Shown here: positions 35,035-43,539 of the stretch, one piece after another
Numbering within the stretch: position 1 is the stretch's first letter
Layout of the letters: the number at the start of each line of letters is the position of its first letter
Source: Jilunia laotingensis
GTDB lineage: Bacteria; Bacteroidota; Bacteroidia; Bacteroidales; Bacteroidaceae
Direction: 5' to 3'
Assembly: GCF_014385165.1 (NCBI RefSeq)
Contig: NZ_JACRTF010000001.1
Span: 1,860,001 to 1,924,000, forward strand
Length of the DNA stretch: 64,000 nt
Made by a program: the position numbers and the translations under genes
Notes under the pieces: generated by a model
What the model saw: the letters and a program-made list of their open reading frames with translations, nothing else
What the model was told of the DNA's origin: nothing
The model's database searches: none

Positions 35035-36441
35035 ATGAATAAGAATTCGATTTGCAGTACCGTAGGACTGGTTGGCTCTTCTTTTTTATTGCAGCCAGTC
35101 ATGGCACAGGCGCAGAAGGCTCCTGTGGAGAGTGGGGATCGTCCCAATATCGTAATCATAGTAGCCGATGACTTGGGCTGGGGAGATGTGGGGTTTCATC
35201 AAAGTTCGATAAAGACTCCTAATTTGGATCGGGTGGCAAAGCAAGGAATCATTCTTGACCGTTTTTATACGGCTCCTGTCAGTTCGCCTACCCGTGCAGG
35301 ATTGATGACCGGGCGTTATCCGAATCGTTTCGGCATCCGTAAGACGGTTATTCCTCCTTGGCGCGAATATGGATTGGACGAAACCGAAGAGACGATTGCC
35401 GATGTTCTTGGCGATGCTGGTTATGAACACCGGGCGGTTATTGGCAAATGGCATCTCGGTCATGGGCGTAAAGCTTATTATCCTTTGAACCGCGGCTTTA
35501 ACTATTTCTATGGTCATCTGAACGGGGCGATCGATTACTTTACTCACGAACGTGAAGGAGAACTGGACTGGCATAAGAATTGGGAAAGTTGTTATGACAA
35601 AGGGTATTCCACGGACCTGATTGCCCGGGAAGCTGTCCGTTATGTCAACGACCATAAAAAAGAACCTTTCTTCCTCTATGTGGCTTTCAATGCTCCGCAT
35701 ACACCTTTGCAGGCGAAGCCTGAAGATATTGCTCTCTATACTTCCGACTTGGAAAGTCTTTCGAAGAAAGAGCAAAACCGTTGTATTTATTCCGCAATGG
35801 TGACTTGCATGGACAGGGGGATCGGTGATATTTATAACACGTTGGAAAAGAACGGCCAGCTTGATAATACGATTTTCCTTTTCTTCAGCGACAACGGAAC
35901 GGATGGTAAAGGCGGTTCATCCGGAGAGCTGCGTGGCTTTAAGTTCCAAGAATGGGATGGTGGTGTACGTACGGCCGCAGTTATCCAGTGGAACAAGGGT
36001 TTCAAACAACCCCGGAAAGTGGAACAAGTGACCGGCTTCGTCGATGTACTCCCGACACTTCGGGATATCCTCGATGTGAAGAAAGCACCCAAACGTGAGT
36101 TGGACGGCATTAGCGTACGCTCTGTATTAACGGGTGAGCGTGAGAGTATCCGGCGTGATTTTTATCTGGGATGTGGTGCAGTTGTCAATCAGGATTGGAA
36201 ACTGATTCTTCCGGGACAAAACAACCATATGAAAAACCTGGGAACAGGCTATCTGGTCGATTATAAGAATGATCCTTACGAACAGAAAAACAGTGCCGCT
36301 AATAATCCGGAAGAGATGCAACGCCTGAAGAAAATAGCAGAGAAATACGATGCTGTAAAACCGGTATTTGAAGAGAAAGATTACGGTTTGGGAAAGGACA
36401 CTTTCAAAGCTCCGAAAGAATGGAAAATAGTTAAGCCTTGA
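35035..36441 (+). CDS. Sulfatase (serine-type, arylsulfatase B-like), third
   Basis: A 468-residue secreted sulfatase with an arylsulfatase B/A-like layout: 'PNIVIIVADDLGWGDVGFHQ', maturation motif S83-S-P-T-R87 and 'VIGKWHLGHGRKAYYPLNRGF'. The signal peptide ends near 'VMAQAQ'. 'FLFFSDNGTDGKGG' provides later ligands. It is distinct from its neighbours, so the three consecutive sulfatases likely cleave different sulfate positions on one glycan (inference). It is the last gene before palindrome array C. Confidence 0.93.
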   Translation: MNKNSICSTVGLVGSSFLLQPVMAQAQKAPVESGDRPNIVIIVADDLGWGDVGFHQSSIKTPNLDRVAKQGIILDRFYTAPVSSPTRAGLMTGRYPNRFGIRKTVIPPWREYGLDETEETIADVLGDAGYEHRAVIGKWHLGHGRKAYYPLNRGFNYFYGHLNGAIDYFTHEREGELDWHKNWESCYDKGYSTDLIAREAVRYVNDHKKEPFFLYVAFNAPHTPLQAKPEDIALYTSDLESLSKKEQNRCIYSAMVTCMDRGIGDIYNTLEKNGQLDNTIFLFFSDNGTDGKGGSSGELRGFKFQEWDGGVRTAAVIQWNKGFKQPRKVEQVTGFVDVLPTLRDILDVKKAPKRELDGISVRSVLTGERESIRRDFYLGCGAVVNQDWKLILPGQNNHMKNLGTGYLVDYKNDPYEQKNSAANNPEEMQRLKKIAEKYDAVKPVFEEKDYGLGKDTFKAPKEWKIVKP

Positions 36442-36770
36442 AATAAGAGATACGTCCTTTATATTTCAGAAGTAGAACTCCTATCTTCAAGAGCTGAAAC
36501 GTAGGTATCAGACAAATGAAAACAGAAGGATAAGATACAAAAACATCCGGGTGTTTTAGTTGATAACATCCCCATGTTTTATTATAGAACATCCGGATGT
36601 TTTACTATATAACATCTGGGTGTTTTTAATTAATGAAGTGACTTTTTTGATTGCATGTAGTTAATACATAACTTGTTAGACATAACTTATTATAGTGATA
36701 AATAATATTACTTTATTTTCGGATTCATCGTTATATATTTTATGGTATATTTGCCATCATATTAATAGGA
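36442..36770. other. 330 bp gap between the sulfatase operon and the sigma-factor gene
   Basis: It holds palindrome array C (36542-36624) and then A+T-rich sequence that must contain the promoter of the sigma-factor gene. No unambiguous TAnnTTTG box is visible just upstream of 36771. Confidence 0.5.
36542..36624 (+). repeat. Palindrome array C: four 14 bp units at 23 bp pitch
   Basis: Units start at 36542, 36565, 36588 and 36611, exactly 23 bp apart: AACATCCGGGTGTT, AACATCCCCATGTT, AACATCCGGATGTT and AACATCTGGGTGTT. It is the same family and format as array A. Stem pairs are kept (units 1 and 4 use a U-G pair on the plus strand), while the four central bases vary. It starts 101 bp after the third sulfatase gene. 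Confidence 0.92.
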
Positions 36771-37343
36771 ATGAATAAAGTGATCAAGGAAGAAAAACAC
36801 ATTGATTTTGAGCAGACATACATTATGTATTTCTCTAAAATGAAGTATTTCGCTCGTGAATATGTCTTGTCAGATGAAGATGCCGAGAATATTGTGCAGG
36901 ATGTTTTTCTTGAACTATGGGAAAAAAAAGAAATTCTGGCATTGCCTGTCAATATCATTGCCTATCTTTTTACTGCCATTAAGAACCGTTGTATCGATCT
37001 TCTCCGGCACAGGATTGTGGCAAAGGACACGGAAGATAAAATGCAAGCAGAGTATCGGCTTACCCTTCAGATGAAGTATTATTCATTGGAAGCTTTTGAT
37101 AACGAATTGTTTGAAGAAGAGAATATCGAACAAGTTTTATCAAAGGCTATTGACTCGCTTCCGGAGAAGTGCAGGGAGATTTTTATTAAAAATAAAATTG
37201 AAGGCAAAAAGCAAAAGGATATTGCAGCTGAGTTAAATATTTCGGTAAATACCGTTGAGAGTCAGATGGGCATTGCCTATAAGAAACTAAAAAGTGAACT
37301 AAAGGATTACTTTCCTCTTTTCATTTTCCTGTTTTATTTATGA
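36771..37343 (+). CDS. ECF-type RNA polymerase sigma-70 factor
   Basis: A 190-residue sigma factor with region 2 ('YFAREYVLSDEDAENIVQDVFLELWEKK') and region 4 ('LPEKCREIFIKNKIEGKKQKDIAAELNISVNTVESQMGIAYKKL'). The short hydrophobic C-terminus is common in Bacteroidota ECF factors. It is paired with the FecR-like anti-sigma factor 79 bp downstream and with the STN-bearing SusC. Ligand uptake by that SusC is expected to release the sigma factor, which then activates the susCD genes and probably the sulfatases. Confidence 0.95.
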   Translation: MNKVIKEEKHIDFEQTYIMYFSKMKYFAREYVLSDEDAENIVQDVFLELWEKKEILALPVNIIAYLFTAIKNRCIDLLRHRIVAKDTEDKMQAEYRLTLQMKYYSLEAFDNELFEEENIEQVLSKAIDSLPEKCREIFIKNKIEGKKQKDIAAELNISVNTVESQMGIAYKKLKSELKDYFPLFIFLFYL

Positions 37344-37422
37344 TTTTGAATAAAAAAAACTATTTTCTTTTAGCGGATTCTTTTTCCTTATTCGTTTACA
37401 TTATGTATCAAGCCGATAAAAT

Positions 37423-38406
37423 ATGGACGAACGTATATTAAAATATTTTCAGAACGAACTGACTGTTGCCGAGAGATTGGAATTTCTGCGTGAAGCGGAG
37501 AGGGACGAGACTCTTAAAAGGCAGTTTGTCGAATATCAGAATATACGAGCTTTAGCCCACCTCTCTTCTTATGGGGAAGACAGGGAGGAAGGAAAGAAAA
37601 AATACAAGCAATTTGCCGGTCGAATTCGTAGAATTAACGGATATCGTTGGACGGTTCGGATCATGAAATATGCAGCAGTATTTGCGATCGTGATCTTATC
37701 TGCCTACTGGTTGGCAGAAAGGCAAGTTACCGATACTTTCCGTAAGAAGTTGATGGCCGAGACGAATGTGTTGTATGCCCCGGTCGGGCAGCGCGCCCGT
37801 GTCACTTTGCAGGATGGGAGTGTGGTTTGGCTGAATGCACAGTCCACATTGACTTATCCCTCTTCCTTCTTAGGTTCTGAAAGGCGTGTTACCCTGAAAG
37901 GAGAAGGATATTTTGAAGTGGCTCCTGATTCGGAAAAGCCTTTTATCGTGTCCGCGTCCCAAGGAGTGGAAATGAAGGTGCTGGGGACAAAGTTCAATGT
38001 ATATAGTTATCCTGAAACGGGGATTGTACGAACTTGCCTTTTGGAAGGAAGTGTACAAGTGTCTTGTGAAGGCATCTCCTCGAAAGGAGTAATATTGGAA
38101 CCCAATCAGCAAGTCACCGTAAGGAATGGAAAGATGATCGTAGGAAAAATCAAGCATCCGGCGGCATTGTTATGGAAAGATGGAATTTATAGTTTCGATA
38201 ATGAAACGTTGGAGAATATTGTCCGGCAATTGGAATTGTATTACAACGTTGAAATACATATTACCAATCCGGCACTCGCCAAAGTGCGTTATACCTGTAA
38301 ATTCCGGCAAAGGGATGGTATAGAAGAGATTATACATATCATTCAGAAGATTCATCACTTTAAAATCAAAATAGATAAAGATAAAAATACAATCACCTTA
38401 AGTTAA
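37423..38406 (+). CDS. FecR family anti-sigma factor
   Basis: A 327-residue single-pass inner-membrane protein. A cytoplasmic N-terminal anti-sigma part (about 1-80) is followed by a transmembrane helix (about 84-102, 'MKYAAVFAIVILSAYWLA') and the periplasmic FecR domain ('VTLQDGSVVWLNAQSTLTYPSSF', 'RRVTLKGEGYFEVAPDSEKPF'). A C-terminal DUF4974-like domain ('IYSFDNETLENIVRQLELYYNVEI') contacts the STN domain of the transporter. The gene order sigma-FecR-SusC-SusD is classic for host-glycan loci. Confidence 0.95.
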   Translation: MDERILKYFQNELTVAERLEFLREAERDETLKRQFVEYQNIRALAHLSSYGEDREEGKKKYKQFAGRIRRINGYRWTVRIMKYAAVFAIVILSAYWLAERQVTDTFRKKLMAETNVLYAPVGQRARVTLQDGSVVWLNAQSTLTYPSSFLGSERRVTLKGEGYFEVAPDSEKPFIVSASQGVEMKVLGTKFNVYSYPETGIVRTCLLEGSVQVSCEGISSKGVILEPNQQVTVRNGKMIVGKIKHPAALLWKDGIYSFDNETLENIVRQLELYYNVEIHITNPALAKVRYTCKFRQRDGIEEIIHIIQKIHHFKIKIDKDKNTITLS

Positions 38407-38482
38407 TCCAATTGTGTAACCCATTATAATACGAAAAACTGCCTATGAGAACATAATCTTATCAAAAACAGAAAAAAAGAGT

Positions 38483-38513
38483 GACCGATGCACCACCATC
38501 CGCCACTCTGAAT
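38483..38513. promoter_or_regulatory. Imperfect hairpin between fecR-like gene and susC
   Basis: AGAGTGACCGATG (38483-38495) pairs with CATCCGCCACTCT at 11 of 13 positions. There is no U tract on the plus strand. It is a candidate attenuator or processing site separating the regulator transcript from the abundant susCD transcript. Confidence 0.5.
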
Positions 38514-38560
38514 GAGAAGTAAACACACACATTTTAGTATTCACTTAACATTGCAAAGAT

Positions 38561-41500
38561 ATGAAAAATCCTTTGTTATTATCTTGTATTGTCCAAAATC
38601 ACAGCGTTAAATTTTATTTTAGAGTTATGAAACTATGGTTGTTCTTGCTCTTGACAGGCACACTCCAGTTGGTGGCCTCGAACACAAAAGCCCAGGATGC
38701 GGTTATCAAACTTCCGTCTCAATCATTATCAGTGGGAAACCTGATTTCCGAGATTGAGAAACAGACGGACTATCTGGTAGTGTACAGTAACCGGGAAATT
38801 AATACCGAGCGTCAGATAAATGTAAAAAATACGTCTGCACAGGTTATGACTCTTCTTAAGGAAGCCTTCGCGAAAACGGAAATAGGATATGAGTTTGAAA
38901 ATGATTATATCCTTTTGGCTAATAAAGCAAAAACAGATGCTATCCAACAACAGAAAGACCGTAAAATAGAGGGAACAGTGACCGATGCTGCCGGTGAACC
39001 TATCATCGGTGCAAATGTGAGCGTGGTGGGTAGTCAGTCAATAGGTACCATCACCGATCTGGACGGTAAGTTCTCACTGAAAGTCCCCGAAGATTGCACA
39101 CTTCATGTGTCTTATATCGGATATATCGTACAGAATGTAGATATAAAAGGCAAGAGTTTCGTCAAAGTCGTACTCAAGGAAGACACCAAGACGCTGGATG
39201 AGATTGTGGTCGTTGGTTATGGAACGATGAAGAAGAGCGATATTACAGGCTCTTTGTCTTCAGTGAAAGTGGATGAATTGAAGGAGGGTGTCAGCACCTC
39301 GGTCGACCAGATGTTGTTTGGTAAAAGTGCAGGTGTGACCGTTGTTCAGAACAGTGGTGAACCGGGTGGAGGATATTCTATCAATATCCGCGGAGCCAGT
39401 TCTATCAATGCCGGTGTCTCTCCGTTGTATGTAATCGATGGGATTCCTATCGACAACTCACGTGCCATAGACCAAGGTTCTATCTCTGGTTTCAACAGTA
39501 GCCGCACACCGCGCAATCCGTTGGCTTCCATTAACCCGGCCGACATCGAATCTATCGAGATTCTGAAAGATGCTTCCGCTACGGCTATCTACGGTTCGAG
39601 AGGTGCCAATGGTGTAATTTTGGTTACGACTCGTGGCGGCTCTTCCGAGAAGATGAAGGTCAGTTACTCCGGTTCGTTCGGTGTACAGACACCTGCAAGA
39701 AGATTGGATTTGCTGAATGCTACCGATTACAAACGTGTTATGAATGAAATCATTGATGCCGGAACAGGTGAAGAAGGAAACCGGGTGGGGGATATTGCCA
39801 ACAATGGTGCAGGTACCGACTGGCAGGATGAAGTTACCCGTAATGCCATTACGCACGAACATCAGTTGTCTTTCTCGGGCGGAACTTCAAAGACGTTTTA
39901 TTATGCTTCTTTCAACTATACCAAACAGGACGGTATCGTAAAGAATACCAGCTTTGAAAGATGGGGCGCGCGCCTGAACCTGAAATCGGATATCAGCTCT
40001 AAGCTGACTTTGGGAATGAACGTGACAGGATCGTATATGAAAGACCAGTTTGTAGCCGATGGTTACGGTGTGAACAAAGATGCCGGCGTATTGTATGCCG
40101 CTTATAATTTTGACCCTACACTTCCGGTTTGGGGGGAAGATGGAGCTTATGCCACTTCAAGCCTTTTGTCGGTAGACAATCCGGTGGCTATTCAGGAAGG
40201 TATGAGTTCACGTTCGGATACGTACAGAATCCTTGCTTCGGCTTATGCTGAATATCATATCACCAAAGACTTGTTTGCCAAATTGAATGTCGGTACTGAC
40301 TTCCTGAACGAGAACCGTAAGAATTTTAATTCCAGTCTTTGTGAGTTCGGACGCGACAACGGTGGAGTAGGTTCCAATCAGAATGGTGAAAAGACCAATT
40401 ACATTGTCGAGGGTACGGTGAACTATAACAAGACGATCAAACAACACTCTTTCGGTGCATTGTTTGGACTCAGTTATCAGCGTTTCAGCAATTCAAGCAT
40501 GAATATGCGTGCCGCTTCCTTCCCTGACGAATCTCTGGGAGCGGATAATCTGACTGCGGGAGCCCAAGATACCTATCGTTTATCGAATTCTTCTACCGGC
40601 AATCGTCTGGCCTCTTATATCGGACGTGTCAACTATTCATTCGATGACAGATACTTGATGACAGCTACGTTCCGTGCAGACGGTTCGTCACGTTTTGGTA
40701 AGAACAACCGTTTCGGTTATTTCCCATCTACCGCTTTGGCATGGAAGATATCCAATGAATCGTTTATGAAGGACATCCGTGCGATTACTTCCATGAAGAT
40801 TCGTGCCAGCTGGGGACGTACCGGTAATCAGGACATTGGTAACTATCCGTCGTTGACTACGTATAGTGTGGCTAATGCTGCTGTTTGGGGAGATAAGAAA
40901 ATCAATGGTATTCAGCCCAGTAAAATGCCTAATCCGGATCTGAAATGGGAAACGACCGACCAGTTTAATGTCGGTTTGGATTTTGGTTTCTTTAATAACC
41001 GCATTACCGGAGGTGTCGATTATTTCTGGAAGAAGACTACGGACATGTTGTTGCAACTCCCCGTTGACCAGACTACCGGTTATACGAGCAAACTTTCCAA
41101 TATCGGGCGTATCGATAACCGAGGATTAGAGATATTCTTGAATACGGTGAATATCCATGCCGGTGACTTTAAATGGACATCGGATGTAACTTTCTCGGCT
41201 ATGAAGAATGAAGTGAAGAGTCTCGGCAGTGTGGATGAAATTATCATCGGTGCAGGATATCTGCATGTAGATCAGGTAGCTATACGTAAACCGGGGTATC
41301 CGTTGAATGCATACTATGGTTGGGAGGTAGCCGGTGTATGGCAGGAAAAGGATGATTACAGTAAAATGAAAGAGAAGTTCGTACCGGGCGAGTTGAAATA
41401 TGTTGACCAGAATGGTGATGGGTATATCAATGATGCCGACCGTGTGGTATTGGGTGATTCTTTCCCTGATTTCTCTTGGTCGTTTGGTAATACATTTAGT

Positions 41501-41956
41501 TATAAGAATTTGGATTTATACGTATTCTTTGAAGGAGTACAAGGTGTCGAGATGTTGAATGGTAACTTGATTGACAACTACTTCCCGTTAAGTTTCCGCC
41601 GTAACAAGTTCTCGGAACTTTATCTGAACCGGTGGACTCCGGAAAATCCTACGAACCAATACCCTTCATTTGTCGATCCGTTGGCACATGGTCGTAAAGT
41701 GGTTAACTCCAGAACGCTGTCCGATGCTTCGTATGTACGTCTGAAAACGATCCGTTTGAGCTATACATTCCCTAAGTTCTCTAAGTTCATCAGTTCTTTA
41801 CAGGTTTATGCAACGGCTGAGAATGTATTTACGTTTACCGATTACATTGGTTTGGATCCAACGGTGAATTCGAATAGTAATGTTAACTTCCGTATGGACT
41901 TTAACTCCTATCCGAGTGCCCGTACCTACATGTTTGGAGTGAAACTTGACTTTTAG
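38561..41956 (+). CDS. SusC/RagA family TonB-linked transporter with STN signalling domain (system 2)
   Basis: A 1131-residue transporter. After a signal peptide beginning within the first 45 residues comes an STN (secretin/TonB short N-terminal) domain ('VGNLISEIEKQTDYLVVYSN', about 55-120). A carboxypeptidase-regulatory-like domain ('IEGTVTDAAGEPIIGANVSV'), the plug with 'EILKDASATAIYGSRGANGVILVTTRGG', and the barrel follow. The STN domain receives the FecR signal partner in the periplasm. An internal ATG at 38627 starts a more ordinary signal peptide; the long N-terminus is also usual for this class, so the start is not settled. Confidence 0.96.
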   Translation: MKNPLLLSCIVQNHSVKFYFRVMKLWLFLLLTGTLQLVASNTKAQDAVIKLPSQSLSVGNLISEIEKQTDYLVVYSNREINTERQINVKNTSAQVMTLLKEAFAKTEIGYEFENDYILLANKAKTDAIQQQKDRKIEGTVTDAAGEPIIGANVSVVGSQSIGTITDLDGKFSLKVPEDCTLHVSYIGYIVQNVDIKGKSFVKVVLKEDTKTLDEIVVVGYGTMKKSDITGSLSSVKVDELKEGVSTSVDQMLFGKSAGVTVVQNSGEPGGGYSINIRGASSINAGVSPLYVIDGIPIDNSRAIDQGSISGFNSSRTPRNPLASINPADIESIEILKDASATAIYGSRGANGVILVTTRGGSSEKMKVSYSGSFGVQTPARRLDLLNATDYKRVMNEIIDAGTGEEGNRVGDIANNGAGTDWQDEVTRNAITHEHQLSFSGGTSKTFYYASFNYTKQDGIVKNTSFERWGARLNLKSDISSKLTLGMNVTGSYMKDQFVADGYGVNKDAGVLYAAYNFDPTLPVWGEDGAYATSSLLSVDNPVAIQEGMSSRSDTYRILASAYAEYHITKDLFAKLNVGTDFLNENRKNFNSSLCEFGRDNGGVGSNQNGEKTNYIVEGTVNYNKTIKQHSFGALFGLSYQRFSNSSMNMRAASFPDESLGADNLTAGAQDTYRLSNSSTGNRLASYIGRVNYSFDDRYLMTATFRADGSSRFGKNNRFGYFPSTALAWKISNESFMKDIRAITSMKIRASWGRTGNQDIGNYPSLTTYSVANAAVWGDKKINGIQPSKMPNPDLKWETTDQFNVGLDFGFFNNRITGGVDYFWKKTTDMLLQLPVDQTTGYTSKLSNIGRIDNRGLEIFLNTVNIHAGDFKWTSDVTFSAMKNEVKSLGSVDEIIIGAGYLHVDQVAIRKPGYPLNAYYGWEVAGVWQEKDDYSKMKEKFVPGELKYVDQNGDGYINDADRVVLGDSFPDFSWSFGNTFSYKNLDLYVFFEGVQGVEMLNGNLIDNYFPLSFRRNKFSELYLNRWTPENPTNQYPSFVDPLAHGRKVVNSRTLSDASYVRLKTIRLSYTFPKFSKFISSLQVYATAENVFTFTDYIGLDPTVNSNSNVNFRMDFNSYPSARTYMFGVKLDF

Positions 41957-41981
41957 TGTAACCGATTAAATTTTGAAAGAT

Positions 41982-43469
41982 ATGAAAACAAAAAAATATA
42001 TAGCTACTTATTTACTATCTTTGTCGCTCTTGGGGTTCCTAACCCAGAGTTGTGAGGCTATTTTGGATGAGTCCGTAAAATCGGAATTTACCGAAGCTAC
42101 GTTGCTTTCGAAGAAAGCGGGCATTGAAGCTGTGATAGCCGATGCATATGGTAAGAATAACAGTGCCCGGAATGTAGTGAAACGCGGGGAAATGACTACC
42201 GATATTTTGTGGCAGAGCGGTGGAGGTGAAGAGGGTACGGCTACTCCTTTGATCAATTTCAACTGGGACCCTTCCAATACGCTGGAAGCATTTGACTGGA
42301 TGAATCTGTGGCAGGCGATCCGTGATGTCAATATCGTGTTGGCAAATGTACCTACCGCCAGTGGCTTTAATAATGAGACGCAACGTAAGCAGTTGATTGC
42401 CGAAGCGCGTTTTATTCGGGTGTGGGCATATTATGCTTTATGGGATCAATACGGACCAGTGCCTATCCGGCGGAGCATTAATGATCCCGATGTCTTAGGG
42501 CGTCCTTCGGAAGAGGAGTTCAGGACTTTCATGGAGACTGAGTTCAAAGAGATACTGGGTGATATTTATCTGGAAGGTGAAGAACCCGCTTATGGTCGTG
42601 TAAATCGGGGTGGTGTTCGTGGATTACTTTGTTTATGGTACCTGAATACTCATCAATGGCAAAAGTGTATCGATGTAGCGGATGATATTATCAAGAGTAA
42701 GAAGTATGAACTTTGTAAAGACTACAATGAGATGTTCGCTATAGAGAATGAGAAGAATTCGGAATTTATGCTTGTCTTCTCTTATCTTGCCAATAGCGGT
42801 GCGACGAATGTGTTGCTTGCAACGACATTGCCTACGGGATTCAAAGAAGGTTTGGATGGCTATCTGGAAGGTGTAGTGAATTCTCAATGGTCTAACTTTG
42901 CTTCCAATTACCGTATGTATAAAGCTTTCTATGATAGTTTTGATGAAAAGGATCAGCGCAAAGGTCGTATTTTGACGAAGTACATAAACGCGAATGGCAA
43001 AACAGTGGATCTTCTGGAAGATACGCCAACGAATGGTAAGGGAAATATTCGCGGTACAAAATATCCGCCCGATCCAGCAGCCAAGGCAAACGAACATGGC
43101 AACGATTTCCCGGTTGTCCGTTACGCAGAAATTCTGTTGGCTAAAGCTGAGGCGATGAATGAATTGTTTGGTCCGAGCCAGGATGCACTCGACCTGATAG
43201 ATGATGTCAGAAACAGAGCCGGATTAGATGATCTGAAGTTGAGTGATTTTGGCGATAAGAAAAAATTGCAGGATCAGATTTTGGATGAACGTAAATGGGA
43301 ATTCTGGTATGAAGGCAAGAGAAGAACGGACTTGATCCGTACCGGGCGCTTCATTACCGATGCACAGAAACGCGGAATTAAGAATGCACAAGACTTTCAT
43401 GTCTATTTCCCGATCCCGCAATCGGCTATTGACGCGAATCCGTTGCTGAAGCAGAATACAGGTTATTAA
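41982..43469 (+). CDS. SusD/RagB family outer-membrane lipoprotein (system 2)
   Basis: A 495-residue SusD-like lipoprotein with lipobox 'LLGFLTQSCEAILDE'. It shows the SusD N-terminal helices 'RKQLIAEARFIRVWAYYALWDQYGPVPIRRS' and the C-terminal 'LQDQILDERKWEFWYEGKRRTDLIRTGRFI'. The ATG at 41982 is used; the frame continues to a TTG at 41973, which is less likely. It pairs with the SusC gene 25 bp upstream. Confidence 0.96.
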   Translation: MKTKKYIATYLLSLSLLGFLTQSCEAILDESVKSEFTEATLLSKKAGIEAVIADAYGKNNSARNVVKRGEMTTDILWQSGGGEEGTATPLINFNWDPSNTLEAFDWMNLWQAIRDVNIVLANVPTASGFNNETQRKQLIAEARFIRVWAYYALWDQYGPVPIRRSINDPDVLGRPSEEEFRTFMETEFKEILGDIYLEGEEPAYGRVNRGGVRGLLCLWYLNTHQWQKCIDVADDIIKSKKYELCKDYNEMFAIENEKNSEFMLVFSYLANSGATNVLLATTLPTGFKEGLDGYLEGVVNSQWSNFASNYRMYKAFYDSFDEKDQRKGRILTKYINANGKTVDLLEDTPTNGKGNIRGTKYPPDPAAKANEHGNDFPVVRYAEILLAKAEAMNELFGPSQDALDLIDDVRNRAGLDDLKLSDFGDKKKLQDQILDERKWEFWYEGKRRTDLIRTGRFITDAQKRGIKNAQDFHVYFPIPQSAIDANPLLKQNTGY

Positions 43470-43539
43470 TAAACCGCAAGGGGATGTGTTGGTAGCTGCT
43501 GGCTGCTGACACATTTTCTTACATCAAATATTAAATGAA

